The translations under genes were made by a program, and so were the position numbers. Shown here one piece after another: positions 1-5,795 of a stretch of DNA of 9,592 nucleotides. Numbering within the stretch: the stretch's first letter is position 1; every line of letters begins with the position of its first letter. Source of the DNA: an uncultured Bdellovibrio sp. (GTDB lineage: Bacteria; Bdellovibrionota; Bdellovibrionia; Bdellovibrionales; Bdellovibrionaceae); contig CAMLMF010000064.1 of assembly GCA_946480995.1 (NCBI GenBank), forward strand, positions 1 through 9,592. The letters run 5' to 3'. Below the pieces are notes generated by a model that saw only the letters and a list, made by a program, of their open reading frames with translations, searched no databases and was not told the origin of the DNA.

Positions 1-37
1 AGTTGAATGACATCTGTTTTTTAGATAACATCCAAGC

Positions 38-931
38 ATGCAGCGTCTCAATCACCATCACCTCTATGTGTTCTTTGTCTTCACTAAGAATGCGAGCTTC
101 ACCAAAACTGCCGAGGAACTGTCGATTGCTCAGTCCGCTGTGACATCGCAAGTAAGGCTTCTTGAGGAAGCTCTGGGGTTAGAACTGGTGGATCGCTCCA
201 ACCCGCGTCGCCCCGAATTGACTGAGGCCGGCCGTAAAGTGGCCGAATACGCAAGCTTGATTTTTGAATCCAGCAGGGAGCTGATCAATTGGGCGACCAA
301 TGGGGCCTTGCCTAAAAATAGAACTGTGAGGATTGGTGCAATCTCAGGTCTGTCACGAAACTTTCAATACGAGTTCATTGAACCATTGATTCAGCAAGCG
401 GATCTCAAATTTGAGGTCACCACAGGCGATCAAGAAAAGCTGATGAAGCTTTTGGCGGATCATCATTTAGACGTTGTCTTATCTTCGCGAAATGCAACTC
501 CTGACAATAAGTTGAACTTTCATTCACACGTTCTAAAGTCATCCCCCTTGGTCTTTGTCATCAGTAAAGAACACGGAGGCAGACCAAAAAAAACCTTAGA
601 AAGTATTCTAAAAAACGTCGCGATCTTTATTCCTGGAAAACACTTTGAAGCCAAGCCAGAACTTGACGCCTATTTAGAACAATTCAAAGAACTGCAAATT
701 GCTGGAGAAATTGACGATACAGCCTTACTGCGAGTCGTTGCTGTAAAATCGGGCTGCGTTGTTGCCCTGCCGGAAATGGGAATTTTAAATGAGATCGAAA
801 ACAAAGACGTTCTGGTCTTATCGAGGTTACAAAAAATCGAACAAAGATTTTATGCAATCACACGGCAACGTCGTGACCCCAATCCAGATGTCAGATTTTT
901 GATCGAAAAGTCACAGCGTAACAGTCGTTAA
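38..931 (+). CDS. LysR-family transcriptional regulator, NhaR-like
   Basis: A cytoplasmic DNA-binding regulator of 297 residues, the normal LysR length. The N-terminus (LNHHHLYVFFVF, then SFTKTAEELSIAQSAVTSQVRLLEEALG, residues about 4-45) is the LysR winged helix-turn-helix. The LNxHHLY opening and the LTEAGRKVAEYA linker helix resemble NhaR, the LysR regulator of Na+/H+ antiporter genes. The rest (from about residue 95, VRIGAISGLSR) is the periplasmic-binding-protein-like effector domain, with the typical LADHHLDVVLSS segment. The ATG at 38 has no good Shine-Dalgarno (upstream ATCCAAGC), but the conserved N-terminus begins here, so I keep this start. The gene converges on the DUF2256-DUF3253 gene with a 19-nt gap. 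LysR regulators often control a divergent neighbour, which would lie left of the window, so a link to the photolyase genes is not shown. Family certain; NhaR subtype probable; target unknown. Confidence 0.9.
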   Translation: MQRLNHHHLYVFFVFTKNASFTKTAEELSIAQSAVTSQVRLLEEALGLELVDRSNPRRPELTEAGRKVAEYASLIFESSRELINWATNGALPKNRTVRIGAISGLSRNFQYEFIEPLIQQADLKFEVTTGDQEKLMKLLADHHLDVVLSSRNATPDNKLNFHSHVLKSSPLVFVISKEHGGRPKKTLESILKNVAIFIPGKHFEAKPELDAYLEQFKELQIAGEIDDTALLRVVAVKSGCVVALPEMGILNEIENKDVLVLSRLQKIEQRFYAITRQRRDPNPDVRFLIEKSQRNSR

Positions 932-950
932 ACTTAACCATCAGACGAAT

Positions 951-1301
951 TCAAGATCTGACCAGCCTTAATCTAATAGGTCCCTTGGCCGTTGAAGGAT
1001 CGACCACTTGGTTGTTCTGGGTGATCACGATTTTACCCTGGGAAACAAGCAGCCGGGCTGAAGCTCGGACGTGCTCCATCACCTCTTTGTCCTTTTTTAA
1101 TTCATCCGGCAGAACCTCGGAAGGACAGATCGTTTTTCCAGCACCTCGGGCGTTGAGCAGATCCAAGATCTGGGATTCGTAATTTGGCGCATTTTTATTA
1201 CGTCGGCAGCGCTCGCTGCAATATTTAATCTGTGCAAAGTTCTGGGCCCATTTTTTTCTGGGCTCAATAATTCTTCCACACGTCACGCAGGTCTTTGTCA
1301 T
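951..1301 (-). CDS. DUF2256-DUF3253 two-domain protein, zinc-finger type
   Basis: A 116-residue cytoplasmic protein of unknown biochemical function. Residues 1-35 form a DUF2256 domain: a CxxCGR opening (C5, C8), RKKW (15-18) and YCSERCRR (C28, C32), giving a four-cysteine probable zinc site. Residues about 42-116 match DUF3253: ILDLLNARGAGKTICPSEV, VRASARLLVSQGKIVITQ and VDPSTAKGPIRLRL, probably a small winged-helix fold. I recall this two-domain architecture as an annotated bacterial protein type, and DUF2256 genes commonly sit beside cryptochrome/photolyase genes, as here. A longer frame begins at 1340, but the ATG at 1301 is preferred. It has AAGGAAG nine bases upstream, and the DUF2256 homology begins immediately. 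It follows the CRY-DASH stop by 5 nt, so the ribosome binding site lies within the last CRY-DASH codons and translation is probably coupled. A role in cofactor handling or regulation of the photolyase is conceivable but not demonstrated. Confidence 0.88.
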   Translation of the reverse strand: MTKTCVTCGRIIEPRKKWAQNFAQIKYCSERCRRNKNAPNYESQILDLLNARGAGKTICPSEVLPDELKKDKEVMEHVRASARLLVSQGKIVITQNNQVVDPSTAKGPIRLRLVRS

Positions 1302-1306
1302 AAATA

Positions 1307-2572
1307 TCAACTTCCTTGCGGCAACGATCCTGACAACCAACGACGGCGATAAGCCCCATCGGCATCATACATTTCTGCCTGCCTTTGATAGTTAAAAATG
1401 CGATCCCGCGGATCGGTCCCAACACCTGCAACATACAGCCAGTTGCCCCAGTTACTTTCCGTATCAAGATCCAACAAGTGCTGCGCAAAATAATCTGCCC
1501 CTAAGGTCCAATCAATATTCAGGGTCTTAGCCAAGTAGCTAGCAACGTTCTGCCGTCCCCGATTCGACATCCAACCGGTTGCATTGAGCTCAAGCATATT
1601 GGCATCAATAAAGTCAGCCCCGGTTTTCCCTGCGCACCAATTAGCAAACAAGGCGTCGTCACGCCTCCAGTCTTTGCTTTTCTGTGCAATTCCTTCTTGA
1701 TTAAAAAGTCGGTCGCCAATTTTAAAGGCTAAAAATTTAAAATAGTCTCGCCACAAAAGCTCATAAAAAAACCACAATGTGGAATCATTGGCTCCGTAGC
1801 TTGCTTCAAATTTTTTTAGCTCCGCAAAAAGCACGCGGACTGAAAGACTGCCACAGCCTAACCCCAAAGAAAATTTAGACGAGTCGTCTTTTCTTAGCAT
1901 TCCATTTCGGGTGTCCTTATAGTGCGCGATAGCCTTGCTTTGCCAGAAATAATCATGAACTCTTGCAAGAGCCCCCGTTTCGCCGGCTTTTATTTGGAAC
2001 GGAAATATTTCACCAGAACTTGCCACTCGAACATTCATTAATCTTGCACCCGCAGGAACAGTTGGCGCAAAGCCCTGCAGCAAACTGAGGTCTGAATCCA
2101 ACGGTGCTGAAATGCAGTCTGATTTTTCGACGATTTTACGAAACTCGGTAAAAACCAAAGGCAGATTCGACAGCGCGAAAGGCAGCTTGTCTTTGTCGAT
2201 CAAAGTTTGATGAAAGAAAGTCTGAACCTTCTGCGGCCCCAGTTTCGCTTGCAATTTGGCGAGCTCTTGGCGGTCTTTGGTATTAAAAAAATCTTGGGTT
2301 AACACAATATCCACGGCGTTAGCTTGAACCCATCGCTCAACTTCTGCAGATGGTTCCCCGTCAATAAGATGGAACGTAAGGCCCTGTTTGTGAAACTTTT
2401 CGGCCACATCGGCAACGCATTGCAGGTAAAACTCTTTCTGCAAATCAGAACCCTGTCGTGGAGCAAAGGCCACTGCTGCCACCGCATAGCCATGGATCTG
2501 GGCCCAATGAATCATCGGATTGTCCAGAGTTCGCAAATCTTGATTAAACCATAAAAGAGCTTTTTTACTCAT
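1307..2572 (-). CDS. Cryptochrome DASH / deoxyribodipyrimidine photolyase family protein
   Basis: A 421-residue flavoprotein. CRY-DASH proteins bind FAD, usually with an MTHF antenna, and repair cyclobutane pyrimidine dimers, mainly in single-stranded DNA, using blue light. Residues 1-130 are the Rossmann-type photolyase domain (ALLWFNQDLRTLDNP). VFTEFRKIVEK (140-150) is a DASH linker motif. The helical FAD domain has HYKDTRNGML (217-226), SSKFS (231-235), ELLWRDYFKF (271-280), DANMLELNATGWMSNRGRQNVASYL (323-347), SNWGNW (373-378) and AGVGTDPRDRIFN (382-394), all characteristic of DASH over other subfamilies. One deviation: the usual PWLALGCLS stretch after SSKFS reads LGLGCGSLS (236-244). 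It is slightly shorter than many DASH proteins (usually over 430 residues). The ATG at 2572 has a modest AGGGA element about 11 bases upstream. It is first gene of a two-gene unit with the DUF2256-DUF3253 gene and is divergent from the other photolyase. Confidence 0.95.
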   Translation of the reverse strand: MSKKALLWFNQDLRTLDNPMIHWAQIHGYAVAAVAFAPRQGSDLQKEFYLQCVADVAEKFHKQGLTFHLIDGEPSAEVERWVQANAVDIVLTQDFFNTKDRQELAKLQAKLGPQKVQTFFHQTLIDKDKLPFALSNLPLVFTEFRKIVEKSDCISAPLDSDLSLLQGFAPTVPAGARLMNVRVASSGEIFPFQIKAGETGALARVHDYFWQSKAIAHYKDTRNGMLRKDDSSKFSLGLGCGSLSVRVLFAELKKFEASYGANDSTLWFFYELLWRDYFKFLAFKIGDRLFNQEGIAQKSKDWRRDDALFANWCAGKTGADFIDANMLELNATGWMSNRGRQNVASYLAKTLNIDWTLGADYFAQHLLDLDTESNWGNWLYVAGVGTDPRDRIFNYQRQAEMYDADGAYRRRWLSGSLPQGS

Positions 2573-2611
2573 TTGCGAAAATCCCTGCCTTTTCTGGGCA
2601 AAATACGCTAC

Positions 2612-2621
2612 AAACTAGTTT
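2612..2621. repeat. 10-bp perfect palindrome AAACTAGTTT, possible operator
   Basis: The ten bases are their own reverse complement and lie roughly mid-way between the divergent photolyase starts (40 nt from one ATG, 65 nt from the other). A regulator dimer bound here could act on both promoters. A 10-bp AT-rich palindrome can occur by chance, so the operator role is inference only. Confidence 0.3.
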
Positions 2622-2655
2622 AATACATTGTGAACTACTTTTCAACGCGTATTTA

Positions 2656-2672
2656 GGCTGCCAATAGCAGCC
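2656..2672. repeat. Inverted repeat GGCTGC-CAATA-GCAGCC upstream of photolyase start
   Basis: Perfect 6-bp arms around a 5-nt loop, ending 2 nt before the GGGGA ribosome binding site of the photolyase that starts at 2687. In RNA it would form a GC-rich hairpin abutting the ribosome binding site; in DNA it could be an operator. There is no U-tract, so it is not an intrinsic terminator. Confidence 0.4.
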
Positions 2673-2686
2673 CTGGGGACTCTTAA

Positions 2687-4159
2687 ATGGACGCTTTATT
2701 GATTCTGGGTAACCAACTATTTTCCACCTCTCACCTGCCGAAGGTAGAAAAGGAAAACACCCTAGTTTTTATGCGCGAGGATACGGCCCTTTGCACGCAT
2801 TTCAAATATCACAAGCATAAGATCATCTTCTTTCTTTCAGCCATGCGAAGGTACGCTCAGGAACTGAAGTCCGAAGGCTATCAAGTCCACTATGAAACAC
2901 TCGAAGAAGCAAAGGGATCTTACAGTCAGGCCTTGGCGGCCTTTATCAAAGCAAAGAACATCGAAACATTTCATTATTTCGAAATCGAAGACAAGTTCTT
3001 TGAAAAAGATCTGCTTGAAACTCTTCAGAAGTTTTCAAAAATGAAAGCGCTGCAAATCCCTTCGCCCATGTTTTTAACGTCACGTTCGCGTTTTGCCGAA
3101 TATCTTAAAAGTTCCAAGAAACCTTTTATGAAGACTTTTTATGAAGCGCAACGCAAACGTCTTAAAGTTTTACTGACTCCCGAAGGGGAGCCTATCGGAG
3201 GCCGTTGGAGCTTTGACGATGAAAACCGCCTCAGCTTACCGAAGGACTATACACCCCCAGCCGTTCCCTCCTATAAGATGGACGCGCTGGACCTTACAGT
3301 TGCCCGTTTAGTGGATAAACACTTTAGTGATCATAGTGGTGTAAGCGCCAACTTTTGGTTGCCCACCGACAGAGAGTCTGCACATGAGTGGCTAGAAAGA
3401 TTTTTGCACGAGCGTTTGCAAGATTTTGGCCCCTATGAAGACTCCCTATCCAAGGAATTTCCCTTTATCAATCACTCCGTTCTTACGCCTTTTTTGAATG
3501 TGGGTTTATTAACACCCGAAGAAGTCGTACGTGCCACCTTGGCGACTGCCAAGAAAAAAAAGTTGCCGATAAATTCAGTGGAAGGCTTTATCCGTCAAAT
3601 CATTGGCTGGCGGGAGTTTGTTCGCGGAATTTATCAAAATTTTAGCGAACACCAGGACAAGGCGAATTTCTGGAATCATCAACGAAAACTAAAAGACTGT
3701 TGGTATAAAGGCACCACGGGAATTGAACCTTTGGATGACGTCATTCGGAAGGTCGAAAAGTATGGATATGCTCATCATATCGAACGCCTTATGATTGTCG
3801 GCTCGTTGATGTTGCTTTTAGAGGTTCATCCTCACGAAGCCCATCGCTGGTTTATGGAGATGTTCATTGATTCCTCGGACTGGGTCATGGGCCCGAATGT
3901 TTATGGAATGGCGATTTTTAGCGACGGCGGCATCTTTGCTACGAAGCCTTACTTTTGTGGCTCGAACTATTATAAAAAAGGCGACTGGCAAGACGGGGTC
4001 GACGGACTTTACTGGGGCTTTATTGACCGCAACAGAGCGTTCTTTTCAAAAAATCCCCGCCTGTCCATGATGGTTAAAACTTTCGACAAGATGGAAGCAG
4101 AAAAAAAAGAACGCATTCTTAGCGCGGCAAAAAAACTTCGCAAGGATTTAACCTCTTAG
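2687..4159 (+). CDS. PhrB/FeS-BCP (DPRP) family photolyase-related protein lacking most Fe-S cysteines
   Basis: A 490-residue protein of the bacterial cryptochrome/(6-4) photolyase family typified by Agrobacterium PhrB, which uses FAD and a lumazine antenna and carries a [4Fe-4S] cluster. Residues 1-130 are the antenna-binding Rossmann domain (LILGNQL, VFMRED, KIIFFLSAMRRYAQEL). The helical FAD domain has FPFINHSVLTPFLNVGLL (258-275), EGFIRQIIGWREFVRGIY (299-316), CWYKGTTGIEPLD (338-350), YAHHIERLM (361-369, the paired family histidines H363 and H364), DWVMGPNVYGM (398-408) and NPRL (456-459). In the family three cluster cysteines lie between the SNY and LYW motifs. Here only about 13 residues (428-440) separate SNY from LYW and none is cysteine. 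C338, equivalent to the first family ligand, is retained, and C424 and C36 are the only others. The frame is unbroken, with good conservation on both sides. The start has GGGGA seven bases upstream. It is transcribed divergently from CRY-DASH, and its stop overlaps that of the converging SnoaL-like gene. Membership is certain; photoproduct specificity is unproven. Confidence 0.93.
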   Translation: MDALLILGNQLFSTSHLPKVEKENTLVFMREDTALCTHFKYHKHKIIFFLSAMRRYAQELKSEGYQVHYETLEEAKGSYSQALAAFIKAKNIETFHYFEIEDKFFEKDLLETLQKFSKMKALQIPSPMFLTSRSRFAEYLKSSKKPFMKTFYEAQRKRLKVLLTPEGEPIGGRWSFDDENRLSLPKDYTPPAVPSYKMDALDLTVARLVDKHFSDHSGVSANFWLPTDRESAHEWLERFLHERLQDFGPYEDSLSKEFPFINHSVLTPFLNVGLLTPEEVVRATLATAKKKKLPINSVEGFIRQIIGWREFVRGIYQNFSEHQDKANFWNHQRKLKDCWYKGTTGIEPLDDVIRKVEKYGYAHHIERLMIVGSLMLLLEVHPHEAHRWFMEMFIDSSDWVMGPNVYGMAIFSDGGIFATKPYFCGSNYYKKGDWQDGVDGLYWGFIDRNRAFFSKNPRLSMMVKTFDKMEAEKKERILSAAKKLRKDLTS

Positions 4160-4551
4160 AGCTGCGCCCAATCGGAAGCCTTTTTACTGTCAGCAAACGT
4201 ACGCATTTCAACAATTTTCCCGTGACGGATGGTAAAAACATCCGCAATGTGCGCATCAACCCATTCGCTGCTGTCTTTGAGGCGAACATGCACATGCACA
4301 AAAGCCACCACTTTGTCCCCGTGAACAGAGAAACGCTCCGGAGTACAGCTGCCTTCGGCCCACGTGGCGCGAGCTGAAGAAAAATGTTCGACCATTTTAA
4401 CCAGACCACTATAGGTGCCCGACATCGGAAAACCCTCGGGTTCAACACGAACTATTTCCTCATCACAATATTTAAGAGCTGTAGCGACATCATTCTGATT
4501 TATGCCCTCATAGACGGATTTGACCATTTCAATTTCACTTGGCGTACTCAT
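4156..4551 (-). CDS. SnoaL-like / NTF2-fold protein (ketosteroid-isomerase-related)
   Basis: A 131-residue single-domain protein, the usual length for the cone-shaped NTF2/SnoaL fold. Visible features are the N-terminal helices (EIEMVKSVYEGINQNDVATALKYCDEEI), the turn (EPEGFPMSGTYSG), and the strands carrying VVAFVHVHVRLK and DVFTIRHGKIVEMRTFAD, the last being a hallmark of SnoaL-like proteins. Members are small enzymes or ligand-binding proteins with varied substrates, so no reaction can be assigned. The frame opens at 4575, but the ATG at 4551 is chosen: it has GGGGAGGT a few bases upstream, and the eight extra residues have no family match. It converges on the photolyase gene, and the two stop codons overlap in the bases TTAG, leaving no room for a terminator. 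It is divergent from the secreted protein at 4705. Confidence 0.85.
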   Translation of the reverse strand: MSTPSEIEMVKSVYEGINQNDVATALKYCDEEIVRVEPEGFPMSGTYSGLVKMVEHFSSARATWAEGSCTPERFSVHGDKVVAFVHVHVRLKDSSEWVDAHIADVFTIRHGKIVEMRTFADSKKASDWAQL

Positions 4552-4704
4552 GCAGACCTCCCCAGCAGCCCCCATGCTACTATTAGATAAAAGGACAAGA
4601 CAAGCTTCTCAGAAATCATGCACGCCAAGAATAACAACTTGCACCGAAGGCTCTGTCCTTTAAAACCCTCTGGTGCTAGGTATTAGCGCATTCAAGGAGT
4701 TTTT
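4552..4704. promoter_or_regulatory. Divergent intergenic region, SnoaL-like gene and secreted protein
   Basis: This 153-nt spacer must hold promoters for both flanking genes. It contains strong ribosome binding sites at each end (GGGGAGGT for the minus gene, AAGGAG at 4694-4699 for the plus gene). TTGCAC at 4639-4644 with a TTTAAA at 4659-4664 is a sub-optimally spaced plus-strand candidate. No confident promoter or operator is visible. Confidence 0.35.
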
Positions 4705-5598
4705 ATGAAGTCTGCGCTGGTTTTTCTAAGTACCTTAATTTCTGTTTCTGCATTGGCAGGAACATTTGATATCAATGACGCTCGCATCCTGGGCCAATAC
4801 AGACTGGTCAAAGCAGATCCAAATGCTGAGATTCAAGATATTAAAATCGTTTATAACACTGACAATCACTTGGTTTTAGTCCGCGACGGAGACTTGGAGT
4901 ATCCCCTTCATGCTGCAGATTCTTCTGGATTAGTGCACCAAAGCGAAGATGAGTGCAATGCCGGCAGTGGTGACGAACCTGATTGTTACTACGATGCTAA
5001 TTTTGAAGTTCGCTTAAGCTCTGTCCGCAACAATCGCGGCCAAGACATCCCACAAGTTGTTATTGATGTTTTGCGCGTTGATGGTTACGAAAAACAGCCG
5101 CAGTATTCATATCAATTAAAGTTCAACTGGAGCGCAGAAATCGAGGACGCTGTGCCGTTCTACTTTAAAACGGAAAATCCAACCGTTCTTCAAGATCTTG
5201 AAGAGCAATGCAAAAAAGACTATGTCGCAGTGGTCGGCAGAGCAGGCAACTCCAACCGTGTTTGCCACGAAGCGGAGTCCTTTGAAATTCGCGAAGGTAT
5301 CGACCAGAAAAAAGCCTTTGAAAGACTATTAAAAGACTGGGACGGGTTCAAAATTATTTCCAAAAGCCAACTGCCTCAAGTTTTCGCAGCGGTGGATAAA
5401 GAACTTGCGAACTACGTACGACTTTCCAAAGTGGGCAGCGTCGAAAAGTTTGTTACGGTCGCACAACCGGTGCGCGATTATATCGCCCAAAACTCGGATT
5501 TGATTGCTTTCAAAAAGCCCGTAGGTGGCATCACTTGGTTATTCGCACTTGATGCTGATAAAGGCATCATCACTCAATATGTGGTTTTTGCACGATAA
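4705..5598 (+). CDS. Sec-exported orphan protein, four cysteines
   Basis: A 297-residue protein that I do not recognise. The N-terminus (MKSALVFLSTLISVSALA, then GTF) is a clear signal peptide with an ALA cleavage site after residue 18 and no lipobox cysteine, so a soluble periplasmic or secreted protein is expected. The mature part begins with a beta-rich region (20-145) containing an acidic loop bounded by C84 and C94. A second pair, C169 and C187, flanks a KKDYVAVVGRAGNSNRV loop. Each pair could form a local disulfide. Residues 200-270 look helical and charged, and the end (GGITWLFALDADKGIITQYVVFAR) looks like strands. There is no membrane anchor after the signal. The start is fixed by AAGGAG five bases upstream of the ATG at 4705. 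An intrinsic terminator follows 18 bases after the stop, so the gene is probably monocistronic. Confidence 0.85.
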   Translation: MKSALVFLSTLISVSALAGTFDINDARILGQYRLVKADPNAEIQDIKIVYNTDNHLVLVRDGDLEYPLHAADSSGLVHQSEDECNAGSGDEPDCYYDANFEVRLSSVRNNRGQDIPQVVIDVLRVDGYEKQPQYSYQLKFNWSAEIEDAVPFYFKTENPTVLQDLEEQCKKDYVAVVGRAGNSNRVCHEAESFEIREGIDQKKAFERLLKDWDGFKIISKSQLPQVFAAVDKELANYVRLSKVGSVEKFVTVAQPVRDYIAQNSDLIAFKKPVGGITWLFALDADKGIITQYVVFAR

Positions 5599-5616
5599 TA
5601 GATATTATCTTTAGGT

Positions 5617-5650
5617 GCCCGACTCTATTTAAGATCGGGCTTTCTTATTT
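5617..5650 (+). terminator. Intrinsic terminator after the secreted orphan gene
   Basis: The arms GCCCGA (5617-5622) and TCGGGC (5635-5640) form a 6-bp GC-rich stem around a 12-nt loop, followed immediately by the T-rich run TTTCTTATTT. The position, 18 nt past the stop codon, and the orientation fit termination of the 4705-5598 gene. Confidence 0.75.
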
Positions 5651-5770
5651 CTAACAGAACCTCCTGATTCCTAGAATAAATCCCGATTCTCGGACTTTCC
5701 ATCGGCCGTCGGCCCCCTAGCCCAATATGCTTCATATAGTAAACACACCACCAGGCGTTGATATTGCATT

Positions 5771-5790
5771 TTAAGGTGTCTTAAGGGTGG
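5771..5790 (+). promoter_or_regulatory. Duplicated TTAAGG ribosome-binding element of the ABC gene
   Basis: Two adjacent 10-mers, TTAAGGTGTC and TTAAGGGTGG, sit just before the ABC transporter start. The second places AAGGGTGG five bases from the ATG at 5796. The first places AAGGTG eight bases from an in-frame GTG at 5787. The ATG is preferred, but the layout allows two starts differing by three residues. Confidence 0.4.
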
Positions 5791-5795
5791 TTTCC

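Larger units (their letters stand above)
2573..2686. promoter_or_regulatory. Divergent control region between two photolyase genes
   Basis: This 114-nt spacer must hold the promoters of both the CRY-DASH operon (-) and the FeS-BCP-type photolyase (+). I see no convincing consensus sigma-70 promoter in either direction. TTGTGA at 2629-2634 with TATTTA at 2650-2655 is a weak plus-strand pair with a 15-nt spacer. Two palindromes stand out and are listed separately: AAACTAGTTT near the centre, and GGCTGC-CAATA-GCAGCC just before the plus-strand ribosome binding site (GGGGA at 2675-2679). The arrangement suggests shared, possibly light- or damage-responsive control; the regulator is not identified. 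Confidence 0.55.

Noticed and set aside
941..961. TCAGA/TCTGA inverted repeat between the converging regulator and DUF2256-DUF3253 genes as a terminator
   Set aside because: The stem is only five AT-rich base pairs with no T-run and extends into coding sequence.
1302..1340. Longer N-terminus for the DUF2256-DUF3253 protein from 1340
   Set aside because: The extra 13 residues overlap the end of CRY-DASH and have no family match, and a good ribosome binding site precedes the ATG at 1301.
3959..4015. Loss of Fe-S cysteines explained by a frameshift or sequencing error
   Set aside because: The frame is unbroken and the conserved motifs SNY before and LYWGF after are both in the same frame; a simple indel error would not remove about 15 residues cleanly.
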